The translations under genes and the position numbers were made by a program. Below the pieces are notes generated by a model that was not told where the DNA came from, did no database searches, and worked only from the letters and a program-made list of their open reading frames with translations. A DNA stretch of 36,283 nt from Rhodoplanes serenus (GTDB lineage Bacteria > Pseudomonadota > Alphaproteobacteria > Rhizobiales > Xanthobacteraceae), in assembly GCA_945893145.1 (NCBI GenBank), contig CAMDDZ010000058.1, positions 1 to 36,283 on the forward strand. Reading direction: 5' to 3'. Of the stretch, positions 6,293 through 14,550 are shown piece after piece; within the stretch, counting starts at the first letter, position 1; each line of letters opens with the position of its first letter.

Positions 6293-8221
6293 ATGACCGC
6301 TGCCGCCGATAGCAAACCGGAAAGCCGGCCCTTCGAGGCCGACGTCGCCAAGCTTCTGCACCTGATGGTGCATTCGGTTTACTCGGACAAAGACGTATTC
6401 CTCCGCGAGCTGATATCGAACGCCGCCGATGCCTGCGAGCGGCTGCGCTACGAGGCAATCGCCAATCCGGCGCTGCTCGGCGACGATCCCAAGCCGCGCA
6501 TCACCATCGCGATCGACGCCGACAACCGCCGCCTGGTGGTCGAGGACAACGGCATCGGCATGAGCCGGGATGAGATGACCGAGGCGCTCGGCACCATCGC
6601 GCGGTCCGGCACCCGCGCGTTCATGGAGCGGATCGAGGCGGTCAAGGAGGGCGGCGAGGGCGCGACGCTGATCGGCCAGTTCGGTGTCGGTTTCTACTCG
6701 TCCTTCATGGTGGCCGACCGGGTCGATGTCTTGTCCCGCCGGGCCGGCGCCGAGGAAGCCTGGCTCTGGACCTCCGATGGCAAGGGCACGTTCTCAGTTG
6801 CGCCCGCGGAGCTGACCGACGCTCCGGCCCGCGGCACCCGGATCGTGCTGCACCTGATGGAGGACGCCAAGGACTACACCGAGCGGCTTCGGCTGGAAGG
6901 CATCATTCGGTCGCAGTCCGGACATGTGCCGGTGCCGATTGCGATCATCGAGAAACCTGGCGCTGCGCCAGCCGAGGTGAGCGACGGCGCCGCGCTTTGG
7001 ACCCGCCCGCGGAGCGAGATCAAGCCGGAGGAATATGCCGACTTCTACCGCGGCGTTGCGGGTCAATTCGATGAGCCGGCGCTGACCATCCATTACCGCG
7101 CCGAAGGGCGGCAGGAATTCACCGTGCTGGCCTTCGTGCCGTCGACGCGGCCGTTCGACCTGTTCGATCCGGACCGCAAAGGCCGCATCAAGCTCTACGT
7201 CAAACGCGTCTTCATCACCGATGAAGCCGAGATTGTGCCGCGCTATCTGCGCTTCGTGCGCGGGCTCGTCGATTCCGCCGACCTGCCGCTCAATGTGTCG
7301 CGCGAGATGATTCAGCAAAGCCCGATCCTCGCCGCGATCAAGAAAAGCGTGACCTCGCGTGTGCTGGGCGATCTCGAAAAGCTCGCCGAGAGCGATGCCG
7401 GCAAATATGCGAAATTCTGGGATGCGTTTGGCGGCGTTCTGAAGGAGGGCATTTACGAGGATTTCGAGCGCCGCGACGCGCTGCTGGGGCTGACGCGTTT
7501 CAAGACCACCGCCTCGGACGACAAGCTCCGCTCGCTCAAGGACTATGTGGGCTCACTGAAGCAGAACCAGACCGCGATCTACTATCTCGCCGGCGGCGAC
7601 ATTGCGCGGCTCGCAGCCTCGCCGCATCTGGAAGGCTTCCGGGCGCGCGGCGTTGAAGTTCTGCTGCTCGGCGATCCGGTGGACAGCTTCTGGGTCACCT
7701 CGGCGCCGTCATTCGAAGGCAAGCCGTTCAAATCGGTGACGCAAGGCGCGGCCGATCTGGCGCTCATCCCCCTGGTCGACGCCAAGCCGGAACAGGCAGC
7801 CGACGCCGATGCCGCGGTGACGAATTTTATCGCTTTCGTGAAGACGACGCTCGGCGACGCGGTGGAGAATGTCCGGGTCTCGGACCGCCTCACCGACAGC
7901 GCGGTCTGCCTGGTCGCGTCCGACAGCGGACCCGACCGGCAGCTCACCAAACTCCTGAGCAGCGCTGGCCGCCTGCAATCGGCCGCCAAGCCGATCCTGG
8001 AAATCAACCCGCGCCACGACTTCATCGTGGCGTTGGCGGCGCTGGGTGAGGACGAGACGCCGTTCAAGCAGGACGCCGCTCATCTGCTGTTCGACGAGGC
8101 GCGGATTCTCGATGGCGAACTGCCGGCCGACCCGCGCGGCTTCTCGCAGCGGCTGGCGCGGGTCGCCGGGCGCGGGTTGCGAAAGGGCGAAGCCGCAAAG
8201 CCTGCCGAAACTACTCCTTGA
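6293..8221 (+). CDS. htpG: Molecular chaperone HtpG (bacterial Hsp90)
   Basis: Cytoplasmic ATP-dependent Hsp90 chaperone of 642 residues, a normal length for the family. The GHKL ATPase domain is at the N terminus: FLRELISNAADACERLRY, VEDNGIGMS and the lid motif GQFGVGFYSSFMVAD. The middle domain has LYVKRVFITDE, RFVRGLVDSADLPLNVSREM with the catalytic-loop Arg, and a C-terminal dimerisation region follows. The frame is open 69 codons upstream, but MTAAADSKPESRPFEADV at 6293 fits the family N terminus and follows the heat-shock promoter. Its 3' end overlaps the convergent TTT substrate-binding gene by 11 bp; no terminator hairpin is visible there. Confidence 0.96.
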   Translation: MTAAADSKPESRPFEADVAKLLHLMVHSVYSDKDVFLRELISNAADACERLRYEAIANPALLGDDPKPRITIAIDADNRRLVVEDNGIGMSRDEMTEALGTIARSGTRAFMERIEAVKEGGEGATLIGQFGVGFYSSFMVADRVDVLSRRAGAEEAWLWTSDGKGTFSVAPAELTDAPARGTRIVLHLMEDAKDYTERLRLEGIIRSQSGHVPVPIAIIEKPGAAPAEVSDGAALWTRPRSEIKPEEYADFYRGVAGQFDEPALTIHYRAEGRQEFTVLAFVPSTRPFDLFDPDRKGRIKLYVKRVFITDEAEIVPRYLRFVRGLVDSADLPLNVSREMIQQSPILAAIKKSVTSRVLGDLEKLAESDAGKYAKFWDAFGGVLKEGIYEDFERRDALLGLTRFKTTASDDKLRSLKDYVGSLKQNQTAIYYLAGGDIARLAASPHLEGFRARGVEVLLLGDPVDSFWVTSAPSFEGKPFKSVTQGAADLALIPLVDAKPEQAADADAAVTNFIAFVKTTLGDAVENVRVSDRLTDSAVCLVASDSGPDRQLTKLLSSAGRLQSAAKPILEINPRHDFIVALAALGEDETPFKQDAAHLLFDEARILDGELPADPRGFSQRLARVAGRGLRKGEAAKPAETTP

Positions 8222-9203
8222 ATTCACTCTTCGGCGTGTTGGCGATCCGGATCAGCGTCTGGGCGTCCGCGCGATCCTGTTTGAGGAACGCAACGAAGCC
8301 AGCCGGATCGGTGACGGCCGGCACCACGGCCTGCTTGCGCAGGAAGTCCGTGAACTTCGGCTCGCTGAACAGTTTTTGAAACTCGGCGCTGAGCCGCGCC
8401 ACGATCTCCGGCGGCGTGCCCTTCGGCACCGCGATGCCCCACCAGCCTTGGCCGGGGAAGTCGCCCCAGCCAACCTCTTTGAAGGTCGGCACTTCGGGCA
8501 GCAGCGGCGAACGCTGCGCCGAACTGACGGTCAACGCCTTGACCTTGCCGGCCTGCAGCAATCCTAAAAAGTTGCCGACGCCGAAGCGCGTGAGCTGGAC
8601 CTGGTTCGCCGCCAGCGCCTGTGCGGCCGGGCCGCCGCCGCGATACGGAATGCCGACGATCTTGGTGTTCCACTGGTTGTTGATCCAGCGCAGCGACAGG
8701 TCGGGATAGGAGCCTTCGCCGAGCGTGGCGAAGTTGAGACTCGTCGGCTTCGACTGCGCCAGCGCCTTCAACTCCGCGATTGAGTTGACGCCGGTGTCGT
8801 TCGACACGAACACGCCTTCGACCAGGAAGAACAGCCGCGCCACCGGAATGAAGTCGGTGTCCGGGTTGTAGGACAGATTGCTGAACAGCAGCGGATTGAA
8901 CGACATCGTCGAGTGGTAGATGACGCAGACGCTGTAGCCATCGCCCGGCGCCTGCGCGCAGGCCCTGCCGCCCAATACGCCCGCCGCGCCGCCGATGTTC
9001 TCGATCACCAGCGGCTGGCCGAGCCGCGGCTGCAATTCGGCTGCCGCCGCCCGCATGATGACGTCGGTGACGCTGCCGGCCGCGATCGACACGATCAGGC
9101 GGATCGGTTTCGACGGATAGGTTTCGGCTTGGGCTTGGGTTTGGGCGAACAGCGCGCAGACGCACGCGATGAAACTGAAAACGATGCGTGTGAGTGCTCG
9201 CAT
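8211..9203 (-). CDS. TTT (Bug-family) periplasmic substrate-binding protein
   Basis: 330-residue Bug/TctC-family receptor, the periplasmic component that hands carboxylates or similar solutes to TctAB permeases. It has a Sec signal peptide (RIVFSFIACVCALFAQTQAQA, cleavage after AQA) and the family pattern ETYPSKPIRLIVSIAAGSVTD, IENIGGAAGVLG, GIPYRGGGPAAQALAANQV and a C-terminal LPEVPTFKE. In family structures the ligand carboxylate is held by the loops in the first two patterns. The frame is open upstream, but the ATG at 9203 has a strong GGGAGG ribosome site. The gene is separate from tctBA in this window, as is usual for these expanded receptors. Ligand unknown. Confidence 0.9.
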   Translation of the reverse strand: MRALTRIVFSFIACVCALFAQTQAQAETYPSKPIRLIVSIAAGSVTDVIMRAAAAELQPRLGQPLVIENIGGAAGVLGGRACAQAPGDGYSVCVIYHSTMSFNPLLFSNLSYNPDTDFIPVARLFFLVEGVFVSNDTGVNSIAELKALAQSKPTSLNFATLGEGSYPDLSLRWINNQWNTKIVGIPYRGGGPAAQALAANQVQLTRFGVGNFLGLLQAGKVKALTVSSAQRSPLLPEVPTFKEVGWGDFPGQGWWGIAVPKGTPPEIVARLSAEFQKLFSEPKFTDFLRKQAVVPAVTDPAGFVAFLKQDRADAQTLIRIANTPKSEFKE

Positions 9204-9227
9204 GGTGATCCTCCCGATCTCTCCGCC

Positions 9228-9322
9228 GTCATTCCGGACGCCGCGCAGCGGCGATCCGGAATCCAGCAACAGTTTCTGCGTCTGGATTCCGGGTTCGCGC
9301 CTTCGGCGCGCCCCGGAATGAC
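9228..9322. repeat. REP-like palindromic element
   Basis: Outer arms GTCATTCCGG and CCGGAATGAC enclose inner arms ATCCGGAATCCAG and CTGGATTCCGGG plus a third small GC hairpin, giving an extended cruciform-like structure. It fills the space between the dienelactone hydrolase stop and the substrate-binding protein start. I recall this sequence type as dispersed intergenic repeats in Bradyrhizobium relatives. As RNA it could terminate transcription from the hydrolase gene. Confidence 0.65.
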
Positions 9323-9333
9323 CAGAAATGGTG

Positions 9334-10065
9334 TCAGAGCTTCTTGTTGAATGCGTCCTGGATGAAGTCGTCCAGCATCCGGTAGGTCTGGTGCGCGGCG
9401 GGCGCATTATATTCCGCGACACCCTTCATCATGGTTTCTTCTTCGGCAAACGAATGCAGGCGTCCGCCGAAGTCGAGCATTTGCCAGTTGGCGCCGACGC
9501 CATCCAGTTCCGCTTCCAGTGCATCGCGGTCGGCCTTCGGCGCGACCGGGTCCTTCGAGCCGTGGATCACGAACACCGCGGCTTTGATATCGCCCTTCTT
9601 GGCCGGCATGGTGGTGCCGAGGTCGCCGTGCAGGCAGACCGCGGCGTTGAGATCGGCGCCTGAGCGCGCCAGCTCCAGCACGTTGCCGCCGCCGAAGCAG
9701 AAGCCGACCGCGGCCTGCTTCGAGCTGTCGCCGATGCCGCGCTTGTTGGCCTCAGCCACCATGGTGGCGAGCGCCGCGTTGACGCGCTTGCGTCCTTCAA
9801 CGCGATCGGCGCGCACGCCCATCATCCATTCTTGCGAGGTCGGCGGACCCTCGCAGGTCTTGCCTTCGCCGTACATGCAGCCCACGAACGCGATGTATTT
9901 GTCGCCTGCCATTTTGGCGGCGCGTTTGATCGCGATTTCGGTGACGCCGAGCCAGTTCGGCATCACCAGCAACAGCGGGCGCTTGCCGCTGATCTTCTCG
10001 TTCCACACCAGCGCGCCTTTGGCTTTGACGCTGCCGGCCTGATAATCGATGCGTTCGACTGCCAC
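9334..10065 (-). CDS. Dienelactone hydrolase family protein
   Basis: 243-residue alpha/beta hydrolase of the dienelactone hydrolase family, cytoplasmic. The nucleophile elbow is GFCFGG with a Cys nucleophile, typical of DLH; the acid is in IHGSKDPV, and the His in FGGRLHSFAEEE. The family hydrolyses dienelactones in the chlorocatechol and beta-ketoadipate routes, but many members have other ester substrates. The start is GTG at 10065, supported by a GGGAGG ribosome site 5 nt upstream. It lies 19 bp downstream of the Vgb-like gene on the same strand and is probably cotranscribed with it. Confidence 0.88.
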   Translation of the reverse strand: MAVERIDYQAGSVKAKGALVWNEKISGKRPLLLVMPNWLGVTEIAIKRAAKMAGDKYIAFVGCMYGEGKTCEGPPTSQEWMMGVRADRVEGRKRVNAALATMVAEANKRGIGDSSKQAAVGFCFGGGNVLELARSGADLNAAVCLHGDLGTTMPAKKGDIKAAVFVIHGSKDPVAPKADRDALEAELDGVGANWQMLDFGGRLHSFAEEETMMKGVAEYNAPAAHQTYRMLDDFIQDAFNKKL

Positions 10066-10084
10066 GTTATCCTCCCAGAATTTT

Positions 10085-11023
10085 TTATGAGCGCGGAATG
10101 ACTTCGCCGATCAGACCGGCGTCCCATTGCGTGAAGTAAAGCCTGCCGTTCGACATCGCCGTGATGCAGCGCGCGCCGCTCTTCGGTGTCGGGATCTCGT
10201 ACTCGCCCAGCATCGTGCCGTCCGGCGCCATGCGGCCGATCTTGTTGGCGAAGTTCTCGGTGCACCACAGATCGCCATCCGGTCCGACCGCGACGCCGCG
10301 CAACGAAGCGTCCGGCGTCGTCACCTTGTGCTCGGTGATCCGGCCGTCGCGATCGATGCGGCCGAGCGCGTTGGCAGCCGTCTCGACGAACCAGATGCTG
10401 CCGTCCGGATGCGGGATGGTGGCGCGCGGCTGGCTGTCATGGCTCGGAATCGGGAATTCGGTGACCTTGCCGTCCATGGCGATGCGGCCGATGGCGTTGC
10501 CGGCCGCTTCGCTGAACCAGAGCGCGCCGTCGCGGTTGGAAAACGACAGCGGCTTCGATCCCGGCGTGATGCCGTCCTTGAACTCGGTGATACGGCCATC
10601 CGGCGTGATGCGGCCGATCTGGCTCACCTCGGTTTCCGAGAACCACACATTGCCGTCGGGCCCAAGATGGATGCCGTCGGGCCCGGCGTTCGGCGTCGGT
10701 AACGGGAATTCGGTGATCTCGCCGCGCGGCGTCAATCGTCCGACCTTGGATGCGGACTTCTCGCAGAACCACAGATTGCCGTCGGCGCCGAACGTGCAGC
10801 CGATCGGCGTGGCGTTTGGGGTCGGCAACGTGAACTCGGTGAACACATAGGTGTTGACGTCGAGCCGGCCGATCTTCGAGGCGCCGCTCTCGCAGAACCA
10901 CAGGCAGCGGTCAGGCCCTTCCACCGCGATGTAGGGCTTGCTGCCCTCGGTTGGAATGCGGTGCTCGCGGATGGTGGGTGGCGCAACCGTGCGGGCGCGT
11001 GTGCTTGATAATGTGTCGGACAT
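10085..11023 (-). CDS. Vgb-like (streptogramin lyase family) beta-propeller protein
   Basis: 312 residues built of repeated blades of the form GPDGxLWFxExxxxxIGRIxxDGxITEF, about seven in all, as in virginiamycin B lyase and SMP-30-like propellers. There is no signal peptide, so it is cytoplasmic. True Vgb opens the streptogramin B lactone ring by Mg-dependent elimination, but most chromosomal relatives have no proven role, and resistance should not be assumed. It shares a transcription unit with the dienelactone hydrolase, which suggests a catabolic lactone or ester substrate. It is divergent from the VOC gene at 11073, with about 50 bp between them. Confidence 0.82.
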   Translation of the reverse strand: MSDTLSSTRARTVAPPTIREHRIPTEGSKPYIAVEGPDRCLWFCESGASKIGRLDVNTYVFTEFTLPTPNATPIGCTFGADGNLWFCEKSASKVGRLTPRGEITEFPLPTPNAGPDGIHLGPDGNVWFSETEVSQIGRITPDGRITEFKDGITPGSKPLSFSNRDGALWFSEAAGNAIGRIAMDGKVTEFPIPSHDSQPRATIPHPDGSIWFVETAANALGRIDRDGRITEHKVTTPDASLRGVAVGPDGDLWCTENFANKIGRMAPDGTMLGEYEIPTPKSGARCITAMSNGRLYFTQWDAGLIGEVIPRS

Positions 11024-11072
11024 GCGCGGATGCTAACGATCTCAAGTCGCAATCGCAACCAATGAGCCGATC

Positions 11073-11486
11073 ATGCCCACGCTTAACGGCATCCTGGAGA
11101 CCGCGCTTTACACCGACGACATGGAGCGCGCTCGGGCGTTCTACGAGGGCACGCTCGAGTTGAAGCCGATCTACGAGGACAAACGGTTGTGCGCCTACGG
11201 CGTTGGCAGCCGCGACGTGCTGCTGATCTTCCGGCGCGGCAGTGCGACGCAGACCGTCACCATGCCGGGCGGCACCATTCCGGGCCACGATGGCGCCGGG
11301 CCGCTGCATGTTGCATTCGCGATTGGCAAGGATGAGCTCCAGCGCTGGGAGCAGCACTTGAATGCGCGCGGTGTCGCGATCGAAGGCACGACCGATTGGT
11401 CGCGCGGCGGCCGCAGCATTTACTTCCGCGACCCGGACGGACATCTGTTGGAGCTGGCGACGCCCGGATTGTGGGCAGTCTATTAG
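11073..11486 (+). CDS. VOC (glyoxalase/bleomycin-resistance fold) family protein
   Basis: 137-residue single-domain vicinal oxygen chelate protein with two beta-alpha-beta-beta-beta modules: LETALYTDDMERARAFYEGT at the N terminus, PLHVAFAIG in the middle with a likely metal-binding His, and SIYFRDPDGHLLELATPGLW at the C terminus with the likely metal-binding Glu. Members include dioxygenases, isomerases and drug-binding proteins; the sequence alone does not decide. No strong ribosome site is seen before the ATG at 11073. Next to the divergent hydrolase/propeller unit. Confidence 0.85.
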   Translation: MPTLNGILETALYTDDMERARAFYEGTLELKPIYEDKRLCAYGVGSRDVLLIFRRGSATQTVTMPGGTIPGHDGAGPLHVAFAIGKDELQRWEQHLNARGVAIEGTTDWSRGGRSIYFRDPDGHLLELATPGLWAVY

Positions 11487-11607
11487 GACGCGTGCTTATA
11501 ATTCCGGCTGGGATTCTAGGGTGGCGTGCGTCAGCGTGTCAGAGAAAAACAAACAGACCTGAGCTCGACGAACCGCTAAGCTCAACGATCCTTTTTTGGA
11601 GAACACC

Positions 11608-12591
11608 ATGGTCCTTCCGCGCAGAAGTTTCTTGCACCTGTTGGCGGGTGGAGCGGCGTTGCACGCGTCCTCCGGGCTCGCGATGGCGCAAGCCTATCCG
11701 TCGCGGCCCGTACGCGTGATCGTTCCGTTCGCGCCTGGCGGCCAAACCGACGTGGTCGCGCGGCTGATTGCGCAGAAATTATCCGAGCGGCTTGGCAAGA
11801 ACTTCTACATCGAGAACGCCGCGGGAGCCGGCGGCAACATCGGCGCCGCCCGTGCCGTGCAAGCGGAACCGGACGGTCACGCCATCCTGTTCGTCGATGG
11901 GATCGGTTTCGCGGCCAATCCGACGCTCTACGGGAAAGTCCCGTATGATCCCATCGCGGATTTCGAGCCGGTGTGCGTTGGCGCGACGACCATGCAGGTG
12001 CTCTCCGTCAATCCGTCGGTCCCGGCGAACACGGTCCAAGAGCTCGTCGCGCTGATCAAAGCGAGCCCGGGCAAATTCAGCTACTCCTCGGCAGGCGTCG
12101 GAACCGGCGCTCATCTCACCGGCGAGTTGTTCCGTTCGGCGCTCAATCTCGACCTGGTGCACGTGCCCTACGGCGGCGGCGGACCGGCCATCGCTGCGGC
12201 CGTGGCCGGGCACACGCCGCTGTCCTTCGGTTCTCCGGCGGCGACCATCCCGCAGGTCAAGGACGGCAAGCTCCGTGCGCTGGTGGTGGGCGGCGCCAAG
12301 CGTTTGCGGGGACTGCCCGAGGTTCCAACCATCCGTGAGGTCGGCTATCCCCAGGTGGAGTGTGACGCGTGGATCGGCGTTCTGGCTCCTGCCAAAACGC
12401 CGAAGGAGATCGTGACGCTGCTCTATCAGGAGATCGTCAGAGCCGTGAAAGTGCCTGAGGTCGAGGAGCGTCTGGTTTCGCTCGGATTTGAGCCGGCGTC
12501 CACCAATCCGGAAGAACTCGCCGCCCTGATCAAGGCGGAAATCCCGAAGTGGGCGAACATCATCCGCACGGCGAATATCAAGGCCAATTGA
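11608..12591 (+). CDS. TTT (Bug-family) substrate-binding protein with a Tat-like signal
   Basis: 327-residue periplasmic receptor of the Bug/TctC family. The N terminus carries a twin-arginine-like start, LPRRSFLHLLAGG, followed by a hydrophobic stretch ending AMAQA, so export by Tat or Sec before binding solute. Family patterns: YPSRPVRVIVPFAPGGQTD, IENAAGAGGNIGAARAV, VHVPYGGGGPAIAAAVAG and LPEVPTIREVGYP. The ATG at 11608 has a GGAG ribosome site; an upstream in-frame TTG at 11596 is less likely. It ends 1 bp before the convergent amidohydrolase stop. Ligand unknown. Confidence 0.9.
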   Translation: MVLPRRSFLHLLAGGAALHASSGLAMAQAYPSRPVRVIVPFAPGGQTDVVARLIAQKLSERLGKNFYIENAAGAGGNIGAARAVQAEPDGHAILFVDGIGFAANPTLYGKVPYDPIADFEPVCVGATTMQVLSVNPSVPANTVQELVALIKASPGKFSYSSAGVGTGAHLTGELFRSALNLDLVHVPYGGGGPAIAAAVAGHTPLSFGSPAATIPQVKDGKLRALVVGGAKRLRGLPEVPTIREVGYPQVECDAWIGVLAPAKTPKEIVTLLYQEIVRAVKVPEVEERLVSLGFEPASTNPEELAALIKAEIPKWANIIRTANIKAN

Positions 12592-12592
12592 T

Positions 12593-13795
12593 CTAGTCGC
12601 CGCGCGCCTCGAACTGCCCGGTGGTGCAGCAGCAGAAGAACGCTCGCCGGGTGGGCGGCGGGGTCTGCCGGCTGCGCTCGCTCACCACGAATTCGCCGTC
12701 GATCAGCACGTGCGTGATGCCAGGCAGATCGCCGTGGCCGATCGCATCGGTCAGCGTCGTTCCTGCGGATCCCGTGATCGGCCCGCAGACCACGATGTCG
12801 GCAGGCTTGCCGGCGGCGAGCACGCCGACATCGACGCCGTGCGCCTTCGCGGTGTTGCCGGTCGCCACCGCGACGGCCTGGCCGGCGGTGAGCCCGCACA
12901 TCGACGCGAGATACAACACGTTGCGCAGCATGCCGCGAGGGATGACGCCGGTTCCGCCCGGCGTGTCGGTGCCGAGGGTCAGGCGATGCAGCTCGTTGCG
13001 CTCCTTGAGCCGCGCGACGAGGCGGTGCGTCGAGCGATAATTCCCCGACGAGCACACCTCCAGCGCAAACGCGGTGCGGTCGACTACCGCGTCGATGTCT
13101 TCGTCGCTCATCGGGATTGGGCCGCCGCTGACATGTGCGGCGATGTCCGGCTGCAGCCATGACAATACGTCGTAGCCGCACACGGCGCTTGCGCCAGAGC
13201 GCGACACCCCGCCGGTGTGGACCTTCACGCGCATGCCGCGGGCGTGGCTCCAGGAGACGTAGCGGCGCGCTTCGGTGTTGTCCGGGCCGAACGGATAGAA
13301 CAGGAACTTCACCCATTTCACGCCGGCATCGGCCAGGCGGTCGAAATGGACTTCCGTCATTTTCGGCACCAGCAGCGCCGTACCGGCCTGCACCTTGACG
13401 CCGCTCCAGCGCACGCGGCCGGTCGTTGCCGCAGTCACGACCGCAAGCGACGTCACCAGCTCGGGCGTCAGGTTGTCATAGTCGATGCCCGGAATGTGCA
13501 ATTCACCGGCCGAGATCATCGTGGTGGTGCCGCCATGCAGGTAATTGCCGATCCATCCGATGGCATCCTGCGCCGGGGTCCATTCACCGAGCACGGGGTG
13601 AACATGGCCGTCGACCAGTCCGGGCATAACCGCGCCGCCCGCTGCATCCAGCACTTTGTCGGCGCTGGCCTGATCGCCGGTGGGGTCGAGGGCTGCAATC
13701 CGGCCACCCTCGATCCGGATGCTTTTAACGGGCGCCGTCGGCCGAGCGAGTTCGCCGGTGAAAAATTCGCCGATATTTTGAATCAGCAACGCCAT
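12593..13795 (-). CDS. Amidohydrolase family protein, enamidase-like
   Basis: 400-residue metal-dependent amidohydrolase (TIM barrel plus small beta domain). Metal-binding signatures: VDGHVHP, then VKWVKFLFYP with a possible bridging Lys, MRVKVHTGG, PDIAAHVSGGP, and the Asp in LGTDTPGGTG. The composition beta-sandwich N terminus / GADIVV-like C terminus (GKPADIVVCGP) is as in dihydroorotase and imidazolonepropionase relatives. The order of motifs reminds me of enamidase, which opens 6-oxotetrahydronicotinate in anaerobic nicotinate breakdown, but no other nicotinate gene is nearby, so the substrate call is weak. MALLIQNIGEFF at 13795 with a GGGAG ribosome site is the start; the open frame extends 24 codons further. 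Confidence 0.8.
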   Translation of the reverse strand: MALLIQNIGEFFTGELARPTAPVKSIRIEGGRIAALDPTGDQASADKVLDAAGGAVMPGLVDGHVHPVLGEWTPAQDAIGWIGNYLHGGTTTMISAGELHIPGIDYDNLTPELVTSLAVVTAATTGRVRWSGVKVQAGTALLVPKMTEVHFDRLADAGVKWVKFLFYPFGPDNTEARRYVSWSHARGMRVKVHTGGVSRSGASAVCGYDVLSWLQPDIAAHVSGGPIPMSDEDIDAVVDRTAFALEVCSSGNYRSTHRLVARLKERNELHRLTLGTDTPGGTGVIPRGMLRNVLYLASMCGLTAGQAVAVATGNTAKAHGVDVGVLAAGKPADIVVCGPITGSAGTTLTDAIGHGDLPGITHVLIDGEFVVSERSRQTPPPTRRAFFCCCTTGQFEARGD

Positions 13796-13893
13796 CGTTT
13801 CGCTCCCGAGCGCAAAGCTCTGTCTCGATGGGAGTTTGCTGGTGGCGAAGGAGCAACTCAATAGCAACGGCTCGCGCCGCGGGATGAGGGCCG

Positions 13894-14397
13894 CTACTTC
13901 TCCGGCATCGCGACGCGGCGGCCCGCCGCCTCCGGCCGCGGCAGTTGCGCGTGCGAGGCCTTCATCTGCACGAGGCGCTTGGTCACGGCGGGTGGGAAGG
14001 GCGCAACCTTCTTCGCATTCATGTCGACGTGCAGCGACATGTTCTCGGACGTCGCCGACACCCAGCCTTCTTCGGCGTGGAAGAGCTGCTCGAAGTAGTG
14101 CATGCGCTTGGCGTCGTATTCGAGCAGCTGGAAAGTGACGCGCACCGGATCGCTTTCCTTCAGCTCGCGCAGGTAGCGCACGTGCACTTCGGCCGTGAAG
14201 GTGGAGAAGCCGGTCTTCACATAATCGGCGCCGCAGCCCAAAAGCTCGAACACCTCATCGACCGCGCGATCGAACAGCACGTTGTAATAGGCCATGTTGA
14301 GATGGCCGTTGTAGTCGATCCAGGCCGGCTCGACCTTCATCACCGAGGAGACGAAGGGAGCGAAGAACAGTGGTTCGTAGTCGCGGCGGTCGAGCAT
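13894..14397 (-). CDS. Hot-dog fold acyl-CoA thioesterase
   Basis: 167-residue thioesterase of the 4-hydroxybenzoyl-CoA thioesterase type. The signature WIDYNGHLNMAYYNVLFDRA at about residues 26-45 contains the D-x-N-G-H-x-N motif, and the strand TAEVHVRYLREL and MHYFEQLFHAEEGWVSATSE follow. It resembles the thioesterases found with or fused to carnitine dehydrogenase (betainyl-CoA thioesterase), but no carnitine genes are adjacent. Upstream of the amidohydrolase on the same strand with a gap of about 100 bp, so cotranscription is possible. Divergent from the flavoprotein at 14551. Confidence 0.82.
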   Translation of the reverse strand: MLDRRDYEPLFFAPFVSSVMKVEPAWIDYNGHLNMAYYNVLFDRAVDEVFELLGCGADYVKTGFSTFTAEVHVRYLRELKESDPVRVTFQLLEYDAKRMHYFEQLFHAEEGWVSATSENMSLHVDMNAKKVAPFPPAVTKRLVQMKASHAQLPRPEAAGRRVAMPEK

Positions 14398-14550
14398 GGC
14401 CCCATTGTGCCAGGGGTTTCTGAATATTCAGCAAATCGCCAGGCGCCAAAGCGCTGTATATGCGGGGATAGCAGGGATAAGGACGGCCCGGAGGGCACTT
14501 TGCCCCTGGCGCTGCGGCTCTGCTAACGTTGGGCGCACGAGGACATTCAT

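Noticed and set aside
10085..11023. Streptogramin resistance gene
   Set aside because: The propeller fold matches Vgb, but chromosomal relatives are common and unproven, and the context is catabolic.
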